This document shows positions 11,731 through 24,167 of a stretch of 64,000 nucleotides of DNA, piece after piece. The position numbers and the translations under genes are program-made. Below the pieces are notes generated by a model, which ran no database searches, was not told the origin of the DNA, and worked only from the letters and a program-made list of their open reading frames with translations. The stretch comes from Medicago truncatula (lineage: Eukaryota; Streptophyta; Magnoliopsida; Fabales; Fabaceae): the NCBI RefSeq assembly GCF_003473485.1, contig NC_053048.1, positions 9,051,501-9,115,500 on the forward strand. The letters run 5' to 3'. How positions within the stretch are numbered: position 1 is the first letter of the stretch; every line of letters begins with the position of its first letter.

Positions 11731-12689
11731 GGACCAAGGTACTTAAAAAATTGGTTTTTCAAAATTACGTACAAACATTGCCTAAACAACCGAATACTTG
11801 GGTCCGTCCCCGACTAAAGATTAGTCATACCAACTAGATTGGCATCAATAACCCAAAATGACAAACCACAGGTATATATATCCGGCAAAGAAAACAACCT
11901 TACAACCAGTTTTTCACATTTGAATTCAGTGAACAAGTGAATGCTTCTAAATGATGAGCATTTCAATTCAGATATATTATTTAACCTGAAAATTTATCCC
12001 TCCACTTCTTCTTAAAGTATTAAGCAATTGGATAAATTTACTATTTCCTTTCACAATGCTTAATTTGTTTCGAAAACATGGTTTAAAAGGTGAAGAGAGT
12101 GCAAAACTGTTATGAACAAGGTCACTAGCAACAATGAAGCAACAAATACGAGGCCCAAGAGAGCAATGGTCAAAATAATTGTAAAAATTATCATTAAAAA
12201 TTGGAATCACTATGTTGCCATTAAGTAGTCTAGAATGATCTTGCCTATATAAGATTTAGTACTTTATCTATTACAATCATCAACGAAATTAAGTCTAGAA
12301 ATAAGAGTGAGTTTATCCTTATCAAGAACTTTCTGATTAGGATGTACCAGCTAACAGGTGATAACTGATAACTTGATCATTCATTGACTAAATAAGAGCA
12401 GAGTGGAAGAATACATTTTGAGACATTATAATGCAGACTACAATTCCAAAAAACATGTTCTATATATGTATGTAGTTTTGAAGCTAAAGTTTTAGAACCT
12501 AAATAGCTATAAAGACAAATCAGGCTTCCAACTATGTTTAAAGCTAGAGGGACAACCAAAAAAATCTTTGTTAGTGATTTTAAATTTGCACACTATGAAA
12601 TCTTGAAAATAGTTACGATAGAGAGGTCGAGGAGATTATTCGATGACATAAATTATCATCTGTCCTCTGTACTAACACATTTTGCCCAT
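11731..12689. other. Intergenic spacer; part resembles HSP70 3' flanks
   Basis: Text near 11930-11980 (GTGAATGCTTCTAAATGA) and near 12335-12355 resembles the flank pieces at 19.7-19.9 and 20.3-20.5 kb, suggesting a relic 3' flank of another HSP70 copy. Short open frames here match nothing I recognise. Confidence 0.35.
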
Positions 12690-15375
12690 AATATGTATAA
12701 ATTATCGAGTGGTACTAAAGGCGCTGTATTTTGAATCTCAACTAGAATCTGAAGTTTTCAAAGGTACATAAATTTCTCAAGATTTCATAGAATAAGAGAG
12801 GAACAACACATCTATTGTAAATTTTTAATTTGAAATCCTAGCTCAGATCAGTGTGTATGTTCCTTACCATATAATAAAATTTGTGTGTTTGTCCCTTAAC
12901 ATAACATATCGTTATTTCACAGAATGAAAATAATCAAGGGACTAACTTGATCAAGATATAGATAATTCGGAAACTATTCTAAAATGTTTACAAAGTAAGG
13001 GATTAAGTTGATACGAGTGCCTAATTTGAGTGACCAAATTGATTATTTACCAAGACTTTAGATCAATTTGAAGCAGACACAACTATAATAGACAATATAC
13101 ATGAGCACACCAGATAAATTTTTGGCAAGTACAGAATGGTACAGAGAGTGGCTTGTCAGTGATAGAATCAGTGCTCATTCTATCTTCATATAATAATATC
13201 AATGCAAATTATGAAATGGTAATAGTTTCCCATACCTTAGTAGCACTGCATCTTGCAACCAATCAATTTATAAGTATTATAAGTTCAATTCAGAAATTTA
13301 GATCAACTTTTAATAATGTATTTCTCCAATCAATTCATGAAACCAGAAGATAAATTTATAAAGAAGGATGATAGAATAAGTGGAGGCATTTCATAACTAA
13401 TAACTGAAATGAAAAAATAAGCACCTAAGTGATGGTTTCAACGCAACAATTTAAAAAACCAATTGTCAAAACAAAAAACTAGACATATCTTCCAATGATT
13501 TGTTGGAATATACTATCAAGCTCCTTCAGATGATTTTCCAGAACATCAATTTCACTTTGTTTATCACTGTCAAGCAGATTTGTGGCCTTCGTAATTGCAT
13601 TATTGATCTTGTCATTTTCTTTAGATGAGAGATTTAATTTAACATCCTTCCTCTTTAGAGCTTTCTTCAGCTTATAAATGCAATGGTCTAATCCATTCAT
13701 TACATTGGCCTTCCTTAGGAATTTCTCATCTTCAATACGGTAATTTTCAGCTTCTCTAGTCATTTCTTTAATTTGTTGAGACGACAATCTTTCTTTTTCA
13801 TTAGTTATTGGAATCTCAGTCCTATTACCAGTAGATTTTTCACTCGCAGAAACGACTAAGATTCCATTTTCATTGATGTCAAAGCATACCTCTAGTGGAA
13901 GACCACGAGGAGCAGCTGGGAGCCAAAGATTAAAAGAACCAAGCAGATTGTTGTCACTTGCTCTTGCTCTCTCACCCTCATAAACAATAATAACAGAAGA
14001 ATCTTGGTTATCTTCCGTTGTCTTATAGGTCTGTGTTTTCTTGACGGGAACGGACGTGTTCTTAGGAATCACAACAGTCATCAGATCTCCTTTTATTGCC
14101 AGGCCTAGAGACAATGGGGTGACATCTTGAAACACCAAGTTTGGAGCATTCTTAAAGCCATCACATAATAAAGCAGCCTGAACGGCTGCGCCATAAGCAA
14201 CGGCCACATCAGGGTTGATGCTCTCGCATAATTCCTTCTCATTGAAAAACTCCTTCAGCATCTGTTGTACTTTTGGAATTCTAGAGGAGCCACCAACAAG
14301 AACAACATCATGGATAGAACTCTTGTCCATCTTGGCATCATTATGACAACTCTCAACAGTTTCCAAACATTCGATGAACAGATCCATATTGATTGCGTCA
14401 AATTTGGCACGAGTGATTGATGAAATAAAGTCAATGCCATTAAATAAAGAATCTAATTCAATGGTGGTGCAAGAAGCAAAAGATAGTGTCCTTTTTGCTC
14501 TCTCGCATGCCGTTCTCAACCTCCTTAAGGCTCTTGAGTTTCCAGTAATGTCCACCTTGTTCTTCTTGTTAAATTCTTGTGCAAAGTGGTCCACCATTCT
14601 ACTATCAAAGTCCTCTCCTCCGAGGTGAGTGTTTCCAGCGGTGGCTTTAACATGAAAGACCTTATCCTTAATTGTAAGGAGAGACACATCAAAAGTTCCA
14701 CCACCAAGGTCGAAGATGAATATATTTCGTTCTTCAGCACAATTTGTTCTCTTGTCAAGGCCATATGCGAGAGCAGCAGCTGTTGGTTCATTGATTATCC
14801 GGATGATATTAAGGCCAGCAATGGCCCCGGCATCTATAGTGGCTTTTCGCTGATAATCATTGAAGTATGCAGGCACAGTAACAACTGCATTCTTTACAGG
14901 GGACATTAAATATTTCTCTGCAACCTCTCGCATCTTTGTGAGGATCATCGATGATATTTCCTCAGCACAATAACGCTTCTCTTCACCCTTGTATTTAACA
15001 ATAATCATGGGTTTGTCATTCACCCCAATGACCTTGAATGGCCACAACTTCTTATCATTCTGAACAACAGAATCAAAAAACTTCCTACCGATTAACCTCT
15101 TAGCATCTGGAAAAAAAGAATTATTAATGGATTACAATTTGGACCTAGACCGTAACGACATCATACTTTTGATGCCGTTTTAATCACAATATACACAAAC
15201 TTGATACTACAAAAACATCCATCATAAAAATTTGCGGCATAACTGCAACCGCTTTTAAAACCATGATAATAACATTAATTAACTAAAGTATATACAAAAG
15301 AATAGAAATTTACCAAAGACAGTGTTGGTAGGGTTAGAAGCAGCCTGATTTTTAGCGGCATCACCAATCAACCTT
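12690..15375 (-). repeat. Arm 2 of convergent inverted duplication (partner 7426-9997)
   Basis: The complement of this stretch matches arm 1 through exon 1 end, intron, coding 3' end and 3' flank. This arm keeps the intact gene. Confidence 0.85.
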
Positions 15376-15533
15376 TGATCATCGGTGAAAGCAACAAAAG
15401 AAGGTGTAGTTCTGTTTCCTTGATCATTGTGAATAATCTCAACTCTATTGTGTTCATCAAGCCACACAGCAACACACGAATACGTTGTTCCAAGGTCTAT
15501 TCCCACTGCAAGTCCTTCGTGTTTTTTCGCCAT
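13479..15533 (-). CDS. HSP70-family chaperone without EEVD tail (copy 3)
   Basis: Exons 15533-15314 and 15106-13479 encode 615 residues. The ATG at 15533 gives MAKKHEG. The intron is 207 bp, GT-AG, phase 1, at the site shared by the family. ATPase motifs are complete: [45 protein letters not shown] and [13 protein letters not shown]. The linker is [13 protein letters not shown]. The substrate-binding domain is full, but the protein stops at FQQIIGRYV, so the disordered tail and EEVD co-chaperone motif are absent. Its closest relative here is the pseudogene at 7426, its mirror copy. It probably acts in cytosol or nucleus: no signal or transit peptide and no KDEL-type ending is visible. Subfamily function is not known from sequence alone. 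Confidence 0.94.
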
Positions 15534-15727
15534 GATCTTTCAAGTAAACAAAAAACTCAACAAAAAAAAAAAAGAAGCTAAAGTATGAACCCTAACGTGT
15601 ACTGTGTTATACGATGTATTCACCAGAAATCTCAGAGCAACGCTAACTTATAAGATGTCTTCAAAACCAGAAAACACCTTTTATTTTGGAAACAATCCAT
15701 ATTCCATCCATCGCCTATCTAAACAGC

Positions 15728-15736
15728 CTATTTATA
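15728..15736 (-). promoter_or_regulatory. Candidate TATA box of HSP70 copy 3
   Basis: TATAAATAG on the minus strand, about 195 bp upstream of the ATG at 15533. I found no perfect heat-shock element (inverted GAA units) beside it. Confidence 0.4.
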
Positions 15737-18240
15737 AATTAATGATCATTTTATGAAATAAATTTTTATTTGTCATTATTTATATTTTAGAAAACACCAT
15801 CTCATAAGAAAAAAAAAACATCATTTCATTATTTATATGAATTATATTAAATTTTTAACATTTTCTCATAAAAAAGTAATCAATATTCTTCATTATGATC
15901 AATAAAAATTCAAAAAAAAGTAAATTTTATTTTATTGACGCTTTTGGTAAATAAGATTTAATTATTATAATTGTCAATGATAGAAAATAATTATTTTTCC
16001 TTCAAAAAACAATCAATTTAATTATTATTTTAATATTTGGTGTACCGGTACACTCAAAATGTTGAGTGTACCATATAATTTGCCTTGTTTGTTATATATT
16101 CGAAAAACAAAACAAAAAAAAAAAAATTAATTCTTTGTTACCTAAAGTTTTTTTTTTTTTTTTTTTTGTGGATTAGTCAAAACTAATTTAAAATAGGTTT
16201 AATTAATTGGTAGATGAAACTTGAGAATTTTTAAATACGTCTCTACACTAAAAAAATTATAATAAAATTTTTAAATTATTTTATGTTTTTCAATAAGGAC
16301 ATCTATCTATTCTATAATTATGAAACTTAATATTTACCGAAAATACAATCTTATCCCTTCTAAATATTTTGACACGTCATCAAAATTATATCCAATTATA
16401 TCCTTTTGTGTGTTTGGTTTCAATCTCCCTCTATTTTTTTCTCTTACAAACAAATTAAAATAAACTCACTCGATAAAACACACTAACTTAATCTTTTTTA
16501 AAATAATAAATAAACTTAATCTTAAACCCAATCAAAACAAATTTTCCTATAATTCAACTTCTAATTATCTAAAGAGTTTAAAACAATTTTTTCTCTATAA
16601 TAAATACAGAAGTTAATGACTAACAAAAATACAATTTTGTCCAACTTAATCTTTGGACACCTCATATTATATTTACCCTTTTGAGTCTTTTGTAATAAAA
16701 ATCCTATTTAGATGAGAGAGAAAATAACTTTCAAAAAATTGATGTGATTCTGTAGCGAAAAATTTCTTTTATATTGTTGATTCTTAACAATTTAAATTAT
16801 ATTTTATAAAAAATATTTTATTATAATAAACAAACACAAAAGATTTTTCTAAAGAACAAAATAGATTCTATTTTTTTTTAAAAACACTAACGAAAATTTA
16901 TATATTATCAAATATCAAAATTATTTTTATTTTAATCCATATCAAACGGGCCCTATGAGGTTTGTAATAACTTTTAAAAAATCACTTTAAAGATTGTATA
17001 TGTTTGTTTGTTATATTCTCTCTCTAAAAAAAATGTTTGTGTGTTTGTTATAATTATAAAAATAAAAAAAAACAGGATCAACAATAAATCTTAAAACAAC
17101 CTCAAAGTATAAAATAACATAATTTTGAGAAAATTACAAAATAATTGCCACTTATAGATTATACGGGATTAATATTTATATTAACTATACAACTATTTTT
17201 TTTAGAAAATTTCACATTTTCAAAATTGATTGTTTTGTATAGATAATTTATCATTGCTGTTTGTTTATCTTAATATGATATTATAAAATAATATTTTTCA
17301 TTTTACCAAAAATAAAATCATTGTTTTAGATCGTTAATTATTATAGACTTTAGAAGTATAACTATTAAAAACATTGGATAAATTACCAATGAGTCATTAA
17401 ATAATATAGTTGTACAATGCATACACGTGACACGTAAAAAGATTTTTATCATCAACGAGATCTTGATTATTTATAATATTTTTACACATTTTTTTTCTAC
17501 CACTTTATAATATTTAATAAAAACTATTTCAAATTATTTTATCATGAGCAAATTAATTCTTAAAAAAAACATGAGCAAATTAATCTTTCAAAAAAAATCA
17601 TGGAGTTATAATTTACTAACAAAACACTAATCTCCCTTATTTAGTTATCAAAATGACAAACTCTTCCGTTATAATTTAACGTGGTTTAAGCTTTGTTAAT
17701 TCTATTTTTTTAGCAATTAACTCTTCTTTATACGAGTATGAACTCCCTTAATTTTGAACCTTCTTTTTTCCCAAAAAGTAAGAGTAGCAAAGAGATACAA
17801 CTTTAAAATGTAACCTAGATAAGAGAGAGAACAAAAAAATGGAGGGGGACTAGGCCAAAACCTCCCCAATCTAGAAAAAAGCAACAATTAGGCAATCCCA
17901 TAAGATTCTTCACAAAAGGCTCTCTCATAAAGGAGGGCAAGTCTAACCAAACTATATAAGAGTTCAAAGAGAGCACAATGGTTTCCTTTCCTATAGATAT
18001 GAGTGATCATTATGTTCATTTGTCTAATCAGAATGTTGCAATTATCCTATCTATTCTTTAAGGAACATAACATCAAAGAAGATTTCTTGAAAACCTGAAC
18101 AACTAGAGATGAGTTAGTCTCCAACCAATCTTAAGACATTGGTGATTTTTCAAAACTAAAGAGATCACTCATTGTTCCTTTGGCAATGTGGTTTAATTTT
18201 TAAACTCTAATTTAATAAAACAGATATATCGATGATTATT
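15737..18240. other. AT-rich intergenic region without supported genes
   Basis: Very AT-rich, with poly-A and poly-T tracts (for example 16150-16168). One notable short palindrome, GTGTACCGGTACAC near 16041-16054, is followed by GAGTGTACC. No coding signal seen on either strand. Confidence 0.6.
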
Positions 18241-18322
18241 TCCTTTTTATTAGTCAACCACAACGTCCTTCCATCTCTATATTCTCTTTTAGTCTCTTCT
18301 TTAATTGTTGATGTTTGATTCT

Positions 18323-18448
18323 ATTTGTTGGTAAAAATAATTGTTATTGTTTCTCCATTGCGAGTAAACAACCTCATTCAACTTTATTTGTTGGTAAAAA
18401 TAATTGTTATTGTTTCTCCATTGCGAGAAAACAACCTCATTCAACTTA
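18323..18448. repeat. Tandem duplication, two 63-bp units
   Basis: Units begin ATTTGTTGGTAAAAATAATT at 18323 and 18386 and differ by only a few bases. Open frames on both strands here are created by the repeat and look spurious. Confidence 0.85.
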
Positions 18449-18699
18449 TTGCCAAAAGAGAAAACATAAACAAGATATATCAAACCAATATGACTGAAAT
18501 TAAATTGTGTATTTGGAAGGTTATTGAAATGAAATTGGATAAAATTAGACAGTGTGCTTGTGTTGTTCAAGAAAATCTCAAGAAGGTCGATGTAATTTCC
18601 CTTTTATCATTAAAGTCATCTTTATCGTTAATCTTTTTTCTATTTCTCAATGCATATAACATTGCAATTCACTATGACATATGACCCCTACTTCGACGT

Positions 18700-18748
18700 C
18701 CAACCTGTGCGGAGCACGTGCCCGTTCCTAGCACGGGTTTGTTGCTAG
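18700..18748 (+). mobile_element. Helitron-like 3' terminus
   Basis: A GC hairpin (CCCGT, 7-base loop, ACGGG) is followed after 7 bases by CTAG at 18745-18748 and then T. A subterminal hairpin plus CTRR and a following T is the Helitron 3' end signature. I could not place the 5' TC end, so the element's length is unknown. It ends right at the PPR remnant. Confidence 0.55.
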
Positions 18749-18837
18749 TAAGATTGTAACCTACAGCCTGTTCAAAAAAAAAAAAGTTGGCTCTTAAGAT
18801 TGTAACCTACAGCTTGTTCAAAAAAAAAAAGATTGTA

Positions 18838-19312
18838 ACCTACAGTTCGCTTATTCATGGACTTTGCAAATCGGAGAAAATATATGTTGTTTTGGATCTT
18901 ATAGATGAATGCATGATAGATGTCAACAAGCTGACATAATCACTTACACTTCTTTATTTGATGCATTGTTCAAAAACCATAAGGTTTACATGGCAATTGC
19001 ATTATTGAAGAAGATCAAAGACCATAGAATTGAACCATATATGTTCATATACACACTACTTGTTGATGGACTATGCAAAAATGGAAGACTTCAAGACACG
19101 CAAGAAGTTTATCCGAATCTTACGATTAAAGGCTATCGTTTTGAAGTTAGGATGTACAGTACTATGATGATTACTGGGCTTTGTAAAGAGAGCTTGTTAT
19201 ATGAAGCGTTGTCCTTACTCTCAAAAATGGAAGACAACGGGTGCAATCCTGATGGTGTAACTTGTGAAATTATTGTTCGTGCTTTTCCAGCTTCTTCGCC
19301 TGCAAATGTTTA
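18838..19312 (+). pseudogene. Truncated pentatricopeptide-repeat (PPR) gene
   Basis: Successive degenerate 35-residue repeats are visible: SLIHGLCKSEK, then ADIITYTSLFDALFKNHK, then YTLLVDGLCKNGRLQD, then YSTMMITGLCKESLLYEAL, then PDGVTCEIIVRAF and a stop. This is the P-class, restorer-like organellar RNA-binding family. Only about 4-5 repeats of a protein that normally has 10 or more remain. A single-base loss near 18908 breaks the frame between LIDE and MHDRC. The 5' edge is at repeated text ATTGTAACCTACAG (18753, about 18800 and 18833) next to the Helitron end, so the gene was truncated there. Not expected to work. Confidence 0.85.
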
Positions 19313-20760
19313 AGTATGTAAAGTAATTTCACTCAAAGGAAGTTACATTATTATTAGATATATCATGATTGAGTGTATAACTAAACTAAAGGTACTAAGG
19401 AAGTGTGTAAGAACTATGAAGAACATTTAAACTTTTATATTTATGTATATAAATGACAAGGTGTTGTAGTTATCTTTGTTCAGGACAGATTTTATTGAGA
19501 AGTTAATGGAGAAGTGAGAGACTAGTTAATTTTTTTTATGGGAACCAAGAAGTTCTAGAAGTGATGCTGCAAAAATAGGAAAATTGTGATTTGTTTAAGA
19601 AGTGAGATGTTCTTCTAACATGCATTGTTAACTTCATGACTTCCTCTATTGATCACAATATAGATATTCTAAGGCCAATCGAGATATTTATCTTTATAAA
19701 TCAATAGAAGTCAATACAATTCGAAATTATAAACATAGGGGAATACTTCTAATGATTACTTAAAGTCAGAAATATAGATTAACAAGATGATTTATCAGTT
19801 CACTTCCACTCTAATGTATGCAGTCAACGAATAATTTTACTCCCTTTACAAAGGTAAACATCTTTTATAGACTTATTTTAAAAGGTGTGGGAATAATTAC
19901 ACTGCATAACGTTCTGATTAATTAGGATGGACCAACAAAGATAAAATCAGACCTGAATTATATTTGAATAAAGAGGAACAATATACAATTTTATCAAATT
20001 TGTACAGTTCCAAATAAATGATATGATTTACTTACAATAAATAAGTTGCTTGCCTTTCCATTAGTATATTTTGATGAAATGCCGATAACGTTAGCTCTGG
20101 TGCTAACTTTACAACATACAACAGGAAACAGGAAATGAAACATATTAAAAGGAATAGAGTTTATATATAGAAACTAAAAGACCTCCACATTCCAATGGCA
20201 TGCAAGTTATGAAAAAGAGAATAATTTCCGAGTTCTCACACCTTAACAGCCCTACACACCTCACTATCAATTTTTTAGTTTTCAATTCAGTAGTGAAGAG
20301 GTGAGTGTTTCTAATGAGAATTTCAAGTCAGAAATATAAATTAACGTGAATAATTGGCACTTCACTTCCACTCAACGTATAAAGCCAGCGAATATACGCC
20401 GTTTACAGTGCTTAAACAGTTTTTTCAAGACTTCATTTAAAAGGCGTGTTTATTTACAGTGCAGTACTTTCTGATTAGAATGGACCAGCAGGTGGAAAAA
20501 GAACGATGAATCTACAAGCAGGAAGGGAAAAGCAACAATAGTAATAATGTAAAGTTTCTTCTCTAATTAAGCGTTTAAACAAGATGGGTCAAGTAATTCT
20601 TGAGGGACATCTAGCTCTACTAGAATTCAACCACATATCATTATATCAACTTGAAGAACAGATTATTTGCTCAAGTTAAGCATCAAAAAAGGATAAATGG
20701 AGCACAGGATCCTTAGAAGGGTCTTGATCTGGAAGCAAAGTTTCATGGATTATTCTAAAA
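19313..20760. other. Intergenic; contains a duplicated HSP70 3' flank
   Basis: Sequence at about 19740-19930 and 20300-20500 is a diverged direct duplication: shared AAGTCAGAAATATA, TTCACTTCCACTC, TTCTGATTA and ATGGACCA in the same order about 560 bp apart. A third relic lies near 11.9-12.4 kb. No gene seen. Confidence 0.5.
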
Positions 20761-23181
20761 CTAGGAAATATGACAGAAAAGAGAAACAATTTTGAGTAAC
20801 ATTTTTAACATGTTCGTCAGCTCCTTGAGATGATGCTCAAGAACATCTATATTTATCTGTTGGTTATTCTTATTCTTATCAAGCAAATTCATGGCCCCAA
20901 AAATTGCATTGTTGATCTTTTCACTTTCTTGAGGGGAGATGATTAGATTAACATCCTTCGTATTCAAAGCATTCGTTATATTCTTAACGCAAGAATCCAA
21001 TGCACTCATTACCGTGGCCTTCCTTAAAAATTTCATATCTTCCACAATTTTGAGTAACATGTTCAACATGCTGTTCATCTCCTTAAGATGATGCTCAAGA
21101 ACATCTATTTCTATATGTTGGTTATTCTTATTCATTTCGAGCAAATTCATGGCAACAATAATTGCATTGTTGATCTGCTCACTTTCTTGAGGGGAGAGGA
21201 TTAGATCAACATCCTTCATATTCAAAGCACTCTTTATATTGTAAACACAAGAATCCAATGCGCTTATTACTTTGGCCTTCCTCAAAAATTTCATATCTTC
21301 CACACGGTATTTCTCAGCTTCTTCAATCTTTTTTTCAATTTCAAACTTTGACAACCTTTCTTTCTCATTAGTGATGGTGATCTCGTTCAGAATTCCAGTG
21401 GTGATATCCTTACCAGAAACAGTTAAGATACCATTTTCATCAATGGAAAAGCATACCTCCAAGGGCTGACCACGGGGACCTGGAAGGCAAGAAAGTGTAA
21501 ATAAACCAAGCAGATTATTGTCACTAGCTCTTGGTCTCTCACCCTCATAAACAATAATAGAGGCACCACAATTATCTATAGCTGTACAATATCCTTTAGT
21601 ATTTTTGACAGGGATGGAAGTGTTCCTAGGAATCACCACATCCATGATATTTTCCCAATATGTTGCTGTTGCGATACCAAGTGACAATGGGGTAACATCA
21701 CGTAGCACCAAGTTGGGGACATTCTTAAAGTCTTCACTCAAAATAGCAGCCTGAACAGCAGCGCCATATGCAATAGCCTCATCTGGGTTGATATTCATAA
21801 ACAAAGCCTTCCCCTTGAAAAACTCTAGCAATAGATCCTGCACTTTGGGAATCCTAGACGAGCCACCCACGAGTACAACATCATCAATATCATTCTTGTA
21901 TATCTTTGAATCTCTGAGACAACTGTCAACAATATTGATACACTCATTGAAAAAGTCCATATTAATTTCCTCAAATTTAGCACGAGTGATTGATGAAGAA
22001 AAGTCGATTCCCATAAATAAAGCATCTACCTCAACAGTGGTGACAAAAGTAAAAGAGAGTATCCTTTTTGCCCTCTCACAGGCAGTTCTCAACCTCCTTA
22101 AGGATTTTGGGTTACCGCTAATTTCCACTTTATTCTTCTTTTTGAACTCCTCTACAAAGTAGTACACCATTCTGTTATCAAAGTCTTCTCCCCCTAGGTG
22201 CGTGTTTCCAGCAGTGGCTTTTACGTCAAAGACATCACCCTTAATTGTGAGTATAGACACATCAAAAGTACCACCACCAAGATCAAATACCAAAATATTC
22301 CGTTTACCATCATAGTTACTTCGCTTGTCAAGGCCATATGCAATAGCTGCGGCAGTAGGTTCATTGAGTATCCGAATGACGTTAAGTCCAGCAATGGCAC
22401 CAGCATCTATGGTTGCTTTTCGCTGAGAGTCATTGAAGTATGCCGGCACAGTAACAACGACATTTTTGACGGGTGATCCAAGGTATGCCTCTGCAATCTC
22501 TCGCATCTTTGTAAGAACCGCAGATGATATTTCCTCAGCACAAAATTGCTTCTCTTGACCTTTGTACTTAACAGTAATCATGGGTTTGTCATTAACACCA
22601 GAAGTAACCATGAATGGCCACAACATGATATCCTTTTGAACAATAGGATCACTATACTTCCTACCAATTAACCTCTTAGCATCTAAAAAAAAAATAATAA
22701 AGATATTAATAGTAAATTCTCATCATTTATTTGTGCAAATCAAGTTTTAAATTTTGGTTCACAATCACAGGATTATAGTAATCGCATCAGCCAATGATTG
22801 ATTGTGACACAACTACATTTGAGTAGCATCTAGTGATTTTCATTATGATAAAAAAAAAAAAAAAAAATTAATCTCTAAATTATCAAAAATCAATTAAAAA
22901 AAATAGATAACAAACAAACCCTAAATGCATGAAGTAATAGAGAATAAAAATAGAAATTTACCAAATACAGTGTTTTCGGGGTTGGTAGCAGATTGATTCT
23001 CAGCTCCATTGCCAATCAACCTTTGATAATCAGTGAAAGCAACAACAGAAGGTGTAGTTCTATTGCCTTGATCATTGTGAATAATCTCAACTCTATTGTG
23101 ATCGTCAAGCCACACAGCAACACATGAATAGGTTGTTCCGAGGTCTATTCCGACAGCACGTCCCTCGTATTTTCTTGCCAT
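20761..23181 (-). CDS. HSP70-family chaperone with duplicated lid (copy 4)
   Basis: Exons 23181-22962 and 22682-20761 encode 713 residues, about 90-100 longer than its neighbours. The ATPase domain is complete ([59 protein letters not shown]). The linker is [13 protein letters not shown]. The substrate-binding core is present with a small insertion ([12 protein letters not shown]) after TPLSLGIA. Residues about 534-619 and 620-705 are two tandem copies of the helical lid, each beginning [10 protein letters not shown] and ending LLKI. The tail is VSLFCHIS, without EEVD. Whether the doubled lid closes normally over substrate is unknown. Likely cytosolic: no targeting signal seen. Confidence 0.93.
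20788..21303 (-). repeat. In-frame 258-bp tandem duplication of the HSP70 lid
   Basis: Coding copy 1 is 21303-21046 and copy 2 is 21045-20788, exactly 86 codons each. By eye 67 of 86 residues are identical. Both copies are open and neither has a stop, so the duplication is not brand new yet has stayed translatable. Confidence 0.93.
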
Positions 23182-23263
23182 AACCTGTCAACGAAACAAG
23201 ATAAAGAAAATTTAAGAGGTTAGGAGAATGTTTATGTTTTGTTCTGACACTGAATAACGCTTT

Positions 23264-23271
23264 CTTAAATA
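23264..23271 (-). promoter_or_regulatory. Candidate TATA box of HSP70 copy 4
   Basis: TATTTAAG on the minus strand inside the longer text GTTTCTCCTATTTAAGAAAG, shared in near-identical form with the promoter at 36416. It lies about 83 bp from the ATG at 23181. Confidence 0.5.
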
Positions 23272-23717
23272 GGAGAAACAAAATGTTGAAATATTAATGT
23301 GATTGTACGAGAACATTACTCGAGCGTTATGTTTCCGTGATTTTTGGATTCTTCCAAATTTGGAATGTCATAAACATCTCTCGAGTTTACTTTATTTTTG
23401 TTTTAATTTTTTTTTAGGGAATCTCTCGTGTTTACTTTTCAGCCAAATTTAATGTTAAAATTAGCACTTGAACAAAAAAAAAAAAGACAATAACCAATAG
23501 AATAATGCCATTTCAATTAAATGATCTATGTCAGCATTATTAAAAAAAAGTTAAAATTAGCACTCTTATCTTTTTTTTCATTGTACTATAAATAATTTTT
23601 TTTTTTTGTACCAAAAAGAATAAAAAGAAATAAGTTTTTTTTTTTTTATAATTAAAACACTTTTTATGCATACAACCTATCTGAACACACCAAAAAAAAT
23701 CAAACCACTTGCTTATA
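23272..23717. other. AT-rich upstream region of HSP70 copy 4
   Basis: Contains poly-A and poly-T tracts; no gene or clear heat-shock element seen. Confidence 0.5.
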
Positions 23718-24167
23718 CTATCTCCGTTTTAAAATACATACCGCAATTTTACAATGTGCACTATTCACATAATTTACTTTTACCATTTTTTTTTTATCTA
23801 ATATATAAATACAAATGTTATCATGTATGTTGTTTAATTTGTCTCAAAAAATATTTTTAAAATATCATTTTTTTTATATTTTTTTATTATATATAATTAA
23901 ACATAGAAAAATGATAAACTGTGCCCTCATGACATTGGTTAAGCAACCAAAACAAGTGACTTTTTTATAAAAAAGTGGTATAATTATTACTTAATCAAAA
24001 GTTAAAACTTATTTTTTTAAGACAAATTTTCTATTTATAGTTTCCTTAACCATTGTCTTTGAGAACACTGGTTAGCAAGACCCTTAAAGATAAATGGTCA
24101 AATTGTGTATTGACATGTGTACCGTGGTTGACTGCTACATGTATTTCGTATTTTGGAACGGAGGGAG
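23718..24167. mobile_element. Stowaway-like MITE (Tc1/mariner type)
   Basis: The ends are CTATCTCCGTTTTAAAATAC and the complement of CTCCCTCCGTTCCAAAATAC, flanked by TA on both sides (23716-23717 and 24168-24169). The CTCCCTCCGT end and TA duplication are Stowaway hallmarks. Internal text is related to the element at 51461. Non-coding. Confidence 0.75.

Noticed and set aside
12534-12734. A small plus-strand gene ending SSGTKGAVF
   Set aside because: The same text occurs inverted at the inner edge of arm 1 near copia debris, so it is part of the duplication, not a conserved gene.
13913-15000. Antisense frames across all HSP70 genes
   Set aside because: Long open frames opposite HSP70 coding regions are a known side effect of their codon pattern and appear at the same places in every copy.
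18301-18570. An 89-residue protein with repeated SQWRNNNNYFYQQI
   Set aside because: The repeat is caused by the 63-bp DNA tandem duplication, and frames are open on both strands at once.
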